From Nevskia soli DSM 19509 (lineage in GTDB: Bacteria > Pseudomonadota > Gammaproteobacteria > Nevskiales > Nevskiaceae): DNA of 64,000 nucleotides. Under the pieces are notes generated by a model that saw only the letters and a list, made by a program, of their open reading frames with translations, did not search any database and had not been told where the DNA came from. The number at the start of each line of letters is the position of its first letter. Positions within the stretch are counted from its first letter, which is position 1. The stretch spans positions 1 to 64,000 of the forward strand of contig NZ_JONR01000029.1 of NCBI RefSeq assembly GCF_000711955.1, read 5' to 3'. Shown piece by piece: positions 51,986-60,900 of the stretch. The position numbers and the translations under genes are program-made.

Positions 51986-52945
51986 TCAGGCCACGACGGC
52001 CCCGGCAGGTGCCGTCTGTGCATCCATTTCCGCCGCCGCCCGCAGGCGCTCGATCACACCGGCCGCCAGTTCATCCGCCCCGAACTTGGCGATGAAGCGG
52101 TTGGCGCCGACCTTCTCCACCATGGCCTTGTTGAAAATGCCGGAGAGCGAGGTATGCAGCAGCACATACAGATCGCGCAGGCGCGGATCACGCCGGATTC
52201 CCGTCGTCAGGCTGTAGCCGTCCATGCCGGGCATCTCGATATCCGAGATCACCATCAACAGTTGCGCCGCCACCGGACCCTGCTGCGCCAGGGCCTGCAG
52301 ATAGTTCAGGGCCTCGCGGCCGTCGTTGACCATGGCGCATTCCACGCCGACCTGCTGCAACACCTTCTCCACCTGGTGGCGCGCCACCCGGGAGTCGTCC
52401 ACCACCAGCACGCGTCGGGAGCCTGCCAGGCTGCGCCCTTGCCGGGCCAGGTCGTCCGACAGGGCCGGCGGCTCGCCCATCACCTCGGCCAGCACCTTCT
52501 CGACGTCGACGATCTCAACCAGTTCGTTGCCATAGCGGGTGATCGCCGTCAGGTAGCTGGAACCGCCGGCATCCCCGGGCGGCGGCTGCACCGCGGCGAC
52601 ATCGACATGGACGATGCGATCGACCGCCCGCACCAGGAAGCCCTGTACGGTGCGGTTGTATTCGGTGACGATGATATGGGCCGACTGCGCATCCGGCACC
52701 TGGCCCAGGGCGCGGCCCAGGTCGATGATCGGCACGATGCTGCCGCGCAGATCGGCCACACCACGCACCAGTGGGTGCGCCGAGGGCATGGTCAGCAGGG
52801 GCGGCGTCTCGATGACTTCCTGCACCTTGAAGACATTGATGCCAAAGATTTGACGCTGGTCGAGGCGGAACAGCAGCAGGGCCAGGCGGTTGTGGCCGGC
52901 CAGCTGCGTACTGCGGTCGATGCTTTCGAGTAGTCCCGCGCCCAT
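51986..52945 (-). CDS. cheV: Chemotaxis coupling/response-regulator protein CheV
   Basis: 319 residues. An N-terminal CheW domain (about 20-165; FGINVFKVQEVIETPPLL, VRGVADLRGSIVPIIDLG) is fused to a receiver domain (about 178-300; VVDDSRVARHQV, phospho-acceptor Asp in MVISDIEMPGMDG). CheV couples receptors to CheA and may adjust array sensitivity. Divergent from flgA and preceded by a near-perfect sigma-28 promoter. No cheR follows it, unlike the cheV-cheR pair of Pseudomonas. Confidence 0.96.
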   Translation of the reverse strand: MGAGLLESIDRSTQLAGHNRLALLLFRLDQRQIFGINVFKVQEVIETPPLLTMPSAHPLVRGVADLRGSIVPIIDLGRALGQVPDAQSAHIIVTEYNRTVQGFLVRAVDRIVHVDVAAVQPPPGDAGGSSYLTAITRYGNELVEIVDVEKVLAEVMGEPPALSDDLARQGRSLAGSRRVLVVDDSRVARHQVEKVLQQVGVECAMVNDGREALNYLQALAQQGPVAAQLLMVISDIEMPGMDGYSLTTGIRRDPRLRDLYVLLHTSLSGIFNKAMVEKVGANRFIAKFGADELAAGVIERLRAAAEMDAQTAPAGAVVA

Positions 52946-52983
52946 CGCAAGGCCTAGCCCCGGTTCGGTGGTGGATACGGCGG

Positions 52984-53010
52984 TTAACGGCCTCTATGGA
53001 AGAAACTTGA
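52984..53010 (-). promoter_or_regulatory. FliA (sigma-28) promoter of cheV
   Basis: On the minus strand TCAAGTTT (53003-53010), an exact 11-base spacer and GCCGTTAA (52984-52991) match 7 of 8 bases in each box. Its -35 edge shares base 53010 with the divergent flgA sigma-54 promoter. Confidence 0.88.
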
Positions 53011-53025
53011 GGCACGCGGTTTGCC
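53010..53025 (+). promoter_or_regulatory. Sigma-54 promoter of flgA
   Basis: AGGCACGCGGTTTGCC has GG and GC ten bases apart and a perfect GGCACG and TTTGC. Transcription would start near 53036, 25 bases before the flgA ATG. Confidence 0.85.
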
Positions 53026-53060
53026 TGTATGCCGGCATCGGCTTTCACTGGAGTGTTTCG

Positions 53061-53753
53061 ATGCCGCGTGTGACGCTGCTGTCCGCCGCGCTCGCCTGCC
53101 TGCTGTGTGTCACAGCCGCGGCGGATGCCGCCATGCCGGAATCCCTCGACCAGATCCGTGCAGCGGCGCAGGACTACGTCGGCGGCCGCCTCGGCACCGG
53201 CGCGCAGGCCACAGCCACGCCGCTGGATGCGCGCCTGCGCATGCCGGCCTGCGGCAAGCCGCTGGAAGCCTCGGCGCCGGCGCCTAATGCCGGCAACGCC
53301 TGGTCGGTGGCGGTGCATTGCGCCGGGCCCGCCGTGTGGACTGTCTACGTGCCGGTGCGCGCCACCGAGCACCGCAAGGTGGTGGTACTGACCCGCAGCC
53401 TCGCCCCCGGCATGCCGGTACCGGCGGATGCACTTACCGTGCAGGAGCGCGATGTCGCCGCCCTTGCCTACGGGTATTTGAATAGCCCCGACCAGGCGGT
53501 CGGCAAGCTGCTGCGCCGTCCGGTTGCGGCCGGCGCAGCGCTGACGCCGGACGCCCTGGTCAATCCCGCCAGCATCCGCCGCGGGCAGCAGGTCACCTTG
53601 CTCAGCCAGTCAGGCGGCTTCGTGGTGCGGGCGGACGGCAAGGCACTGGCCGACGGCGCCAGCGGCGACCGCATCCGCGCCGAAAACCTGGATTCGCACC
53701 GCATCGTCGAAGGAGTGGTGCGCGACACCGATACGGTCGAAGTCGGCTTGTAG
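53061..53753 (+). CDS. flgA: P-ring assembly chaperone FlgA
   Basis: 230 residues from the ATG at 53061. A signal peptide (to about residue 24, ACLLCVTAAADA) directs it to the periplasm. The C-terminal SAF-type region shows VVVLTRSLAPGMPVPADALT, PVAAGAALTPDALV and IRRGQQVTLLSQSGGFVVRA. FlgA assists FlgI polymerisation. First gene of the plus-strand flgA-flgM-flgN group. Confidence 0.94.
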   Translation: MPRVTLLSAALACLLCVTAAADAAMPESLDQIRAAAQDYVGGRLGTGAQATATPLDARLRMPACGKPLEASAPAPNAGNAWSVAVHCAGPAVWTVYVPVRATEHRKVVVLTRSLAPGMPVPADALTVQERDVAALAYGYLNSPDQAVGKLLRRPVAAGAALTPDALVNPASIRRGQQVTLLSQSGGFVVRADGKALADGASGDRIRAENLDSHRIVEGVVRDTDTVEVGL

Positions 53754-53764
53754 AAAAAAACCAC

Positions 53765-53791
53765 TAAAGTTTCCACCCGAGCTGCCGCTAT
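53765..53791 (+). promoter_or_regulatory. FliA (sigma-28) promoter of flgM
   Basis: A perfect -35 TAAAGTTT (53765-53772), an 11-base spacer and GCCGCTAT (53784-53791) lie right after the flgA stop and about 40 bases before the flgM ATG. It would give FlgM a FliA-dependent supply besides read-through from flgA. Confidence 0.88.
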
Positions 53792-53830
53792 CTTCAGCGA
53801 TCTCCCAATTTGGGCGCGGCACCCCTAGCC

Positions 53831-54139
53831 ATGACTTCGAAAATCGACTCGCTGAACCCGGCCGCCATCAACCTTGGCGCCGCGACCAAGGCCGCCGCCG
53901 ACAAGGGCGCCGGCACCGCCGTTGCCAGCAGCGCAGCGCCCGCACCGGTCGACAAGGTCAGTCTCACCGGCAACGCCGTGCGTCTGCAGCAGTTGGCCAT
54001 CGCGGCGTCGGAAACGCCGGAGGTCGACACCAAGCGCATCAATGCGACACGCAGCGCCATCGCTTCCGGAACCTACCAGATCAATGCCAAGTCCATCGCC
54101 GCGAAGCTGTCGCGCATGGATTGGGAACTGGGCGGCTGA
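53831..54139 (+). CDS. flgM: Anti-sigma-28 factor FlgM
   Basis: 102 residues from the ATG at 53831. An Ala-rich, disordered N-terminal half is followed by the sigma-binding C-terminal half (VDKVSLTGNAVRLQQLA, VDTKRINATRSAIASGTYQI, IAAKLSRMDWELG). FlgM holds FliA inactive until exported through the finished hook. The stop overlaps the flgN start (TGATG). Confidence 0.93.
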   Translation: MTSKIDSLNPAAINLGAATKAAADKGAGTAVASSAAPAPVDKVSLTGNAVRLQQLAIAASETPEVDTKRINATRSAIASGTYQINAKSIAAKLSRMDWELGG

Positions 54140-54561
54140 TGAAACGCTTCGAGGCTGCGCCGATGGCGGTGCCGGGCAATCGCCCGGTCGAGGCGCATAT
54201 CGCGGACGCCCATAACCTGCTCGCCCTGCTGGAGCAGGAACGCGCAGCCCTGCAGCTGATGGATCACGAGCGGCTGTCCCTGGTCTGCCGGGAGAAGGCG
54301 CAGGCGCTCACGCGCCTGGGCGGACTGCTCATGGCAATCAAACAATCCGGCACCACCGGCGTATCCGCTGAACAGCGGCAGGAATTGCAGGACGTGTTGC
54401 TGCGCTGCGTGCAGGAAACGCGAACCAACGACGCCCTGCTCGAAACACGTTCCGCGCGGGCGCGCAGAATGTTGCAAGCCTTGCAGGGCTCACCTGCAAA
54501 CTATGATGGACGCGGCCGCGGCCGCTACGGATTTTCCGGAAGCCTGCACGGCGCGGCATAG
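54139..54561 (+). CDS. flgN: Flagellar export chaperone FlgN
   Basis: 140 residues from the ATG at 54139. Almost all helical: HIADAHNLLALLEQERAALQ near residue 23 and later LQDVLLRCVQETRTNDALLE. FlgN chaperones FlgK and FlgL. The last 18 residues (GRGRGRYGFSGSLHG) are Gly/Arg/Ser-rich, as in many FlgN tails. Translationally linked to flgM. Confidence 0.93.
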   Translation: MKRFEAAPMAVPGNRPVEAHIADAHNLLALLEQERAALQLMDHERLSLVCREKAQALTRLGGLLMAIKQSGTTGVSAEQRQELQDVLLRCVQETRTNDALLETRSARARRMLQALQGSPANYDGRGRGRYGFSGSLHGAA

Positions 54562-54612
54562 ATGCCGCAGCAGTACCGCCTGGCGTGAAGGCCGGACAAT
54601 CCCGGCTGCGGC

Positions 54613-54873
54613 TCAGCCCAGATGCAACAGGGAGGAAGGCCAGCCCAGATCGACGCAGACTTCCTGGCACACCCGCCGAGCACTGGCGCTCAGCGCCTCG
54701 GAACCGTCCGCCTTCAAGGGCACGCTGCGACGGTCCAGTTCCTGCTGTCCGCGGTAGGACACAACATGCAGGGTCTGCAATTTCTGTTTCGAACCCAACC
54801 GTGCGCGCTCCAGCCAGATCTCCACGCGCGCGCGCAGGTCAACTGGATTGGAGACGGTCATCACTTTTTGCAT
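54613..54873 (-). CDS. Small protein of unknown function
   Basis: 86 residues if the ATG at 54873 is used; a GTG at 54915 adds 14, and an ATG at 54861 removes 4. No start has a clear ribosome-binding site. Codon use (high third-position GC) and residue composition look genuine: VDLRARVEIWLERARLGSKQ, LHVVSYRGQQELDRRSVPL and a Cys-containing helix RRVCQEVCVDLGW. No signal peptide or membrane segment. Convergent with flgN. I do not recognise the family. An inverted repeat and tRNA-like gene lie upstream. Confidence 0.5.
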   Translation of the reverse strand: MQKVMTVSNPVDLRARVEIWLERARLGSKQKLQTLHVVSYRGQQELDRRSVPLKADGSEALSASARRVCQEVCVDLGWPSSLLHLG

Positions 54874-54942
54874 GGGTCGGTCGGGCGTTACCACTTGTCG
54901 GTGAAATGCTACCACTCACCGAAAAATTTGCACCGCTTATCC

Positions 54943-54972
54943 GATCAATGGACGTTTTACCGTCAACTGATC
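54943..54972. repeat. Imperfect 30-base inverted repeat between the tRNA-like gene and the 54613 ORF
   Basis: Arms GATCAATGGACG and CGTCAACTGATC match at 10 of 12 positions around a six-base centre. There is no T tract on either side. It may be an operator of the small gene, or a hairpin in the tRNA trailer. Confidence 0.5.
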
Positions 54973-55012
54973 CATGCGTCATATTCATTGCTGCAACAGG
55001 GCATACGAAGAA

Positions 55013-55086
55013 TGGTGGAGCCGCAAGGAGTTGAACCCCGATCTCGACGATGAACTGTCGCGCTCTGCCGGTTGAGCTACAGCCCC
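55013..55086 (-). tRNA. Irregular tRNA or tRNA pseudogene with encoded CCA
   Basis: The 74-base minus-strand sequence has a tRNA-like acceptor stem (GGGGCTG with CGGCTCC, U-G wobbles), a D arm (GCTC-AACCGGCA-GAGC), a T arm (CGGGG-TTCAACT-CCTTG) and a 3' CCA. The anticodon arm does not fold normally: only CGAC/GTCG pair, leaving the eight-base loop AGTTCATC, and the region between positions 26 and 49 is two bases short. Either CAU (Met) or UCA could be read. It may be a degenerate tRNA copy or an unusual functional RNA. Confidence 0.6.
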
Positions 55087-55186
55087 ATTCGATTACCTGA
55101 TGCCGCTGGACCAATCTATATCGCGCATCCTTGCCGGCAGCTGAACGGATTGCGGCATGGGCCTGGAACTTCGATGCCCCAGGGTG

Positions 55187-56359
55187 CTAGCGCGACCAAC
55201 CTGCGACTGGGGCCTGATGCAATCGGCTCTGCGGAATCAGCGAGCGCATGCGCCGTCCGAAGCTGCGCAGGCAGACTTCATTCTCGCTCAGGGGACCGAC
55301 GCTGTAACTGCTCGATGCCATGCCGGCCTGGACGCGCTCGATCAGGGCCTTGTCCTCCAGGTTCACCTGCCGGTTGATGCGCCAGTTGAGATAACGCGCG
55401 GCACGCATCTCACGGCGGCTGTCCGGATGCACATAGGCGATTTCGCGGATCAGGGTTTCGGTCGGCGATACCGGCAGGAACTGCATGAAGTCGATCTGGT
55501 CCGGGTAGATGTCGAAGGCGACGTTGGGCCAGAGCTTGAAATAGATCCACAGGCGCTGCCGTTCCGGCGGCAGGTGTTCCACCCGCGGCAGGAAGCGCTG
55601 GTAAAGACGCTCCGACCAGTTGCTGGATGGCACATCGAGCAGGCCGCCCCACATCTTGTCCACCCAGGGCCGCGCTTCGATGCCGTAGCCCTTGCCGAAC
55701 AGGCGCGTCAGTCCCGGGTGGGCGATGTTGATGTGCAGGCCGTCGGAGTAGTTGTCGGCAACGTTCTTCCAGTTCACCGCGCGCGGCCGCAGGGTGACGC
55801 GGCCCTGCGGCACCAGTTCCTCCATGCGGTAGGCGGCCAGCTCGTCGACATAGGGCGCCATCATCTCGGCCACGCCGGGCAGACCCGATTCCAGGCGCAC
55901 GAAGACGAAGCCCATGAAGACCTCGTGGTTCAGCGGCGCCAGGCCGTGAGTCTGCATATCAAGACCGGGAAAGTCTTTCAGGTGCGGCACCGCCACCAGG
56001 CGCCCGTCCAGGGCATAGGTCCAGCGGTGGTAGGGGCAGCTGATGCGCGCGCCGCAGTTGCCGCTGGTGCCATCGAGCAGACGCGAGGCGCGATGGCGGC
56101 AGACATTATGGAAGCCGCGCACCTTGCCGTCCTCACCACGCACCACCACCAGCGATTCGCCGAGGAATTCGAGAGCGTGGTAGTCGCCGGGCCTGGGAAT
56201 ATCATTGAGGTGACAAACCAGCTGCCAGCTGGGCCGGAACACGGCCCGTTGCTCCGCCTCGAAGAACTCGGCGTCGCGATAGATCCAGGCCGGCAGGCTC
56301 AGGGCGTCCTCGTCGACCCGGGACAGCGGCGCCGACTCCGGACGCAGGGAACGGCTCAT
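55187..56359 (-). CDS. Rieske [2Fe-2S] aromatic-ring-hydroxylating-type oxygenase, large subunit
   Basis: 390 residues from the ATG at 56359, with GAGG upstream. The Rieske centre has C87-x-H89 (NVCRHRASRLL) and C108-x2-H111 (CPYHRWTY). The mononuclear iron site appears in NYSDGLHINIAHPG (H209, H214). Overall architecture fits the alpha-subunit family that includes choline/glycine-betaine and related N-demethylating monooxygenases. The substrate cannot be assigned. No reductase or ferredoxin gene is adjacent. Divergent from an amino-acid-type permease, which hints at a nitrogenous substrate; that is inference. Confidence 0.88.
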   Translation of the reverse strand: MSRSLRPESAPLSRVDEDALSLPAWIYRDAEFFEAEQRAVFRPSWQLVCHLNDIPRPGDYHALEFLGESLVVVRGEDGKVRGFHNVCRHRASRLLDGTSGNCGARISCPYHRWTYALDGRLVAVPHLKDFPGLDMQTHGLAPLNHEVFMGFVFVRLESGLPGVAEMMAPYVDELAAYRMEELVPQGRVTLRPRAVNWKNVADNYSDGLHINIAHPGLTRLFGKGYGIEARPWVDKMWGGLLDVPSSNWSERLYQRFLPRVEHLPPERQRLWIYFKLWPNVAFDIYPDQIDFMQFLPVSPTETLIREIAYVHPDSRREMRAARYLNWRINRQVNLEDKALIERVQAGMASSSYSVGPLSENEVCLRSFGRRMRSLIPQSRLHQAPVAGWSR

Positions 56360-56377
56360 CGGGCATCCTCGCTATTC

Positions 56378-56398
56378 GGCCGATCCGGTCGATCGGCC
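56378..56398. promoter_or_regulatory. Perfect 8-bp inverted repeat in the Rieske/permease divergent gap
   Basis: GGCCGATC and GATCGGCC flank a CGGTC spacer, about 19 bases before the Rieske ATG. The position fits an operator or a leader hairpin. The rest of the 122-base gap shows no clear -35/-10 pair. Confidence 0.5.
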
Positions 56399-56481
56399 TC
56401 TCCGTACAGTAAGCTAGCCAGCAGCAGCGGTAAAAGCCAGAACGGCGCGGCACGGCATTCCAGGGGGAGACCGCAAGCCTG

Positions 56482-57804
56482 ATGATCCGCAATCGCAAGG
56501 TTGGGCCGATGCTGGCCACCGCGCTGGTGGCCAGCAATATGGTGGGCTCCGGCATCTTCCTGCTGCCGGCGACGCTGGCCAGTACCGGCAGCATCACCGT
56601 CATCGGCTGGCTCATCGCCACCGCCGGTGCGCTGCTGGTAGCGGTGGTGCTGGCCCGACTGGGCCGCATCTCGCCGCAGGCGGGCGGCCCCTGCGCCTAC
56701 GCGGCCGACGCGCTGGGGCCATACATGGGCTTCCAGACCACGGCGATCTACTGGATCTCCTGCTGGTCCGGCAATATCGCCATTGCCGTCACCGCCACCG
56801 GCTACCTGGCCAGCTTCGTCCCGGTCCTGGCGCTGCCGGTGCCCGGCGCAGCGGCCACGGTGGGACTGATCTGGGCGCTGACCCTGGTCAACATCCTGGG
56901 GCCGCGGCTGGTCTGCCAGGTCGAATCGGTAGCGATCGTGCTGGGCCTGATTCCGATCCTGTTGATCGCCACGGCCGGCTGGTGGTATTTCGATCCGACG
57001 CTGTTCAAGGCCTCCTGGAACATGCGCCACGAGCCGGTGATGACGGCGGTGCCGAATTCCCTGGTGCTGGTGTTCTGGGCCTTCACCGGGCTGGAAAGCG
57101 CCTCGGTGGCGGCGGCCGTGGTGGAGAATCCGGGCCGCAATGTGCCGATCGCCACCATCGGCGGCGTGCTGATCGCGGCGGCGGTTTACGTCACCTCCTG
57201 CAGTGTGGTGATGGGCCTGATCCCGGCGGCGATGCTGGCCTCCTCCACCGCACCCTTCGCCGACGCGGCGAAGCTGGTGCTCGGTCCGGCGGCCGGGGCT
57301 TTCGTCGCGGTGATGGCCCTGGTCAAGACCATCGGCACCCTCGGCGGCTGGATCCTGCTCACCGCGCAGACCGGCAAGGCCGGTGCCGACCGCGGCCTGT
57401 TTCCGGCGGTGTTCGGCCGGGCCGACCGCCATGGCATCCCGGTGCCCGCCCTGCTGCTGATGGCGGCGGTGATGAGCGCGGTGGTGTTCGCCACCATGTC
57501 GCCGACCATCGGCGAACAGTTCGGCAAGCTGATCGAGGTCTCGACCATTTTCTGCCTGCTGGCCTACGTCTATTCCTGCATCGCCCTGTGGCGGCTGGAC
57601 CGGCCTGGCCCCTCCCCCTGGCCGCACACCTGGGTGTTCGTGCGCTACCGGATACTGGCCGTTGCGGCGCTGCTGGTCTGCATCTGGGTCATCGTCGAAT
57701 CGGATGGCGGCCTGCTGATCCTGTCGGCCGCCACGGTCGCACTGACCGTGCCTGTGTACTGGCTGTTCATCAAGCCACTGCGCACCGCTCAGGCTGGACG
57801 CTAA
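56482..57804 (+). CDS. APC-superfamily amino acid permease/antiporter (AdiC/PotE-like)
   Basis: 440 residues with about twelve membrane helices. The helix-1 signature ASNMVGSGIFLLPATLAS, then RISPQAGGPCAYAADALGPY and a helix-6 region SLVLVFWAFTGLESAS, resemble basic amino acid/polyamine antiporters. It probably exchanges an amino acid for a product across the inner membrane. GGGGGAG lies 13 bases before the ATG, a long spacing. No decarboxylase lies next to it; the divergent neighbour is a Rieske oxygenase. Confidence 0.88.
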   Translation: MIRNRKVGPMLATALVASNMVGSGIFLLPATLASTGSITVIGWLIATAGALLVAVVLARLGRISPQAGGPCAYAADALGPYMGFQTTAIYWISCWSGNIAIAVTATGYLASFVPVLALPVPGAAATVGLIWALTLVNILGPRLVCQVESVAIVLGLIPILLIATAGWWYFDPTLFKASWNMRHEPVMTAVPNSLVLVFWAFTGLESASVAAAVVENPGRNVPIATIGGVLIAAAVYVTSCSVVMGLIPAAMLASSTAPFADAAKLVLGPAAGAFVAVMALVKTIGTLGGWILLTAQTGKAGADRGLFPAVFGRADRHGIPVPALLLMAAVMSAVVFATMSPTIGEQFGKLIEVSTIFCLLAYVYSCIALWRLDRPGPSPWPHTWVFVRYRILAVAALLVCIWVIVESDGGLLILSAATVALTVPVYWLFIKPLRTAQAGR

Positions 57805-57902
57805 TTCGAACAGGGCGGGTCACGGCCTGCCCTGCCGCCGATGATGCCGCGCCGCGACGCCGTGGAGATGAAGCAGGGCGGCAACACCACCTGTTTCCAC
57901 GC

Positions 57903-60900
57903 TTACCGGGCAGGTGCGGTATCCGGCCGCTTGACCCGGAACCAGGCCGCGTACAGCGCCGGCAGGAAGGTCAGCGTGAGCAGCGTGGCGGCGATCAGGC
58001 CCCCCATCAGGGCGATGGCCATGGGCCCGAAGAACACGCTGCGCGATAGCGGCACCATCGCCAGCACCGCCGCGGCGGCGGTAAGCCAGATCGGGCGGAA
58101 GCGGCGCACGGCGGATTCGACGATGGCGGTCCATTCGTCGTGGCCTTCGGCCACGTCCTGGCGGATCTGGTCGACCAGGATCACCGAGTTGCGCATGATC
58201 ATGCCGCCCAGGGCGATGACGCCGAGCAGGGAGACGAAGCCGAACGGCGCCTGCGTCACCAGCAGCGCCAGCGCGGCACCGATGATGCCCAGGGGCGCGG
58301 TGAGCAACACCAGCACGGTACGGCCAAAGTGCTGCAACTGGATCATCAGCAGCAACAGGATCAACACCGCCATTTTCGGCATCTGCGCGTTGATCGAATC
58401 GTTGGCGATCTTGTTCTGCTCCAGCGCGCCGGAAATCTGGATGCTGTAGCCGCTCGGCAGGCTCGCCCGCAGCGGCGCCAGGGCGGTGTAGATCATGTTG
58501 GTCACGTCCGGCGCCTGCATGCCGTCGACCGCCTCGGCCTCGATGGTGATGGCGGGCTCGCGGTTGCGGCGCCACACCACGCCGTCCTCGAACACCGCCT
58601 TGGCCTGGCCGAACTGCGAGAACGGCACCGACTGGCCGCTGATGGTCGGCATGTAGGAATCGCGCAGATCGCCGAGGCGGTCGCGTTCGTCCAGCGGTTG
58701 GCGCGCCACCACGGCGATGTTGCGGTTGTTCTCGCGGTAGGTGCCGATCTGCGTGCCGGAAAGTATGGTCTGACCGGCATTGCGCACCTGCTCGCTGGTG
58801 ATGCCGAGCACGCGCAGCTTCTCCTGGTCCAGTTCGTCGTGCAGGGTCAGGATCTTCTCGTGCCAGTTGTCGTGCACGTTGATCGCGTAGGGATTGGCCC
58901 GCACCACCTGCTTGGCCTGCTCGGCATAGCCGCGCACGGCTTCGGGATCGGGCCCCATGACGCGGAACTGCACCGGCCAGCCCACCGGGGGACCATTGGG
59001 CAGGCGGTCGATGCGCATCCGTATTTCCGGGAAACCTTCATCCCGCCACTGCCGCAGCTTCAGCCGCAGGCGCTCGCGCGCTTTGATGTCTCGGCTGACG
59101 ATCATGAACTCGGTGAGATTGGTGTTGCGCAGCTGCTGGTCCAGCGGCAGGTAGAAACGCGGGCTGCCGGAGCCGACATAGGCGACGTAATCCGCCACAT
59201 CCGGATCCTGCGCCAGCTTCGCTTCCATGCGTTTCGCCACATCCTCGGTGGCGGCATAGCTCGAGCCCTCCGGCAGCCACAGGTCGGCCATGATCTCCAG
59301 CCGGGTGGAGTCCGGAAAGAACTGCTGCGGGATGAAGCGGAAGCTGAACACGCTCAAGGCAAAAGCCAGGGCTGTGACCACGATCACCTTCCAGCGATGC
59401 TCCACGCACCAGTCGATGACGCCACGCAGGCGGCGATAGAACGGCGACTGGAACAGTGCATGCGGCTCCTGCGGATGCGCCTTGAGCAGCCAGTGGCCGA
59501 TGAAGGGCGTGAAATAGACCGAGGCGAACCAGGAGATCAGCAGCGCCATGCCGACCACGGCGAAGATCGAGAAGGTGTATTCGCCCGCCGAGGACTTGGC
59601 CAGGCCCACCGGCAGGAAGCCGGCGGCGGTGATGAGCGTGCCGGTGAGCATCGGGAAAGCGGTGGAGGTATAGGCGTAGGAAGCGGCCTTGAGCTTGTCG
59701 TAGCCCTCCTCCAGCTTGCGCGCCATCATCTCCACCGAGATCATGGCGTCGTCGACCAGCAGGCCCAGTGCCAGCACCAGCGCGCCGAGCGAGATCTTCT
59801 GCAGCTCAATGCCGGCGTACTTCATGGCCACGAAAGTCACGCCCAGCACCAGCGGTATGGTCAGCGCCACCACCATGCCGGTGCGCAGGCCGAGGCTGAA
59901 GAAGCTGACCACCAGCACGATGATCACCGCTTCGGTAAGCGAGCGCAGGAACTCGCCCACCGCCACATGCACCACCGCCGGCTGATCGGTGATCTGCGCC
60001 ACTTCGATGCCCACCGGGAAGGTGCTGTGCAGCTGCGCCAGGGTGTTCTGCAGGTCCTTGCCGACTTCCAGCACGTCGGCGTCGTGCTGCATCACCACGC
60101 CCAGCGCGATGGCTTCGCGGCCGCGCTGGCGGATCTTCATCGTGGGCGGATCCTGGTAGCCGCGGTAGACGCGGGCGAAGTCGCCTAGGCGCAGGCTCTT
60201 GCCGTTGACGCGGAACCGCGTGTCCTCGATGTCCTGGATGGAGTTGTAATGGCCGGCGACGCGGATGTAGATCGCCTTGTCCGGGGTATTGAGCTGGCCG
60301 GCCGGGGCGATGGTGTTCTGGCCCTGCAGCGCTTCGCCGAGCTGCTGGAAGGTGATGCCCTGCTCGGCGAACTTGCGGTAGGAAAACTCGACGTAGATCT
60401 TCGGCTCCTGGTCGCCGAGCAGATCCACCTTCTCCACGCCGGGCACGCGCTGCATGCTGTTGCGCGCCTGGTCGACGTAGTCCTTCAGTTCGGCGTAGGT
60501 GAAGCCTTCCGAATGGAAGGCATACATGGCGATATAGGTATCGCCGAACTCGTCGTTGAAATAGGGCCCGTTGACTCCGCTGGGCAGGTTGGCCTGGATA
60601 TCGCCGATCTTCTTGCGCACCTGGTACCAAGAGCCTTTCACCTCTTTCGGCGGCGTATCCTCGCGCAGCACCACGAAGACCTGCGCCTCGCCCGGCTTGG
60701 AATAGCTCTGGGTGTAATCCAGCCAGGGTGTCTCGGCGAGCTTCTCCTCCAGCTTGTCGGTGACCTGTTGCTCCATTTCCCTGGCCGTGGCGCCGGGCCA
60801 GTAGGCGCTCACCACCATCAGGCGGAAGGTGAAGGTAGGATCCTCACGCTGCCCCAGGTTGGCATAGGCGATTACGCCGCTGACCACCAGCAGCACGATC

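Noticed and set aside
55013..55086. A selenocysteine tRNA because UCA can be read in the loop
   Set aside because: tRNA-Sec has a long variable arm and an 8-bp acceptor stem; this molecule has neither.
57811..57834. Hairpin between the APC permease and the RND pump as a bidirectional terminator
   Set aside because: A 9-bp stem exists but no T run on either side, so termination is not supported; noted only in the pump entry.
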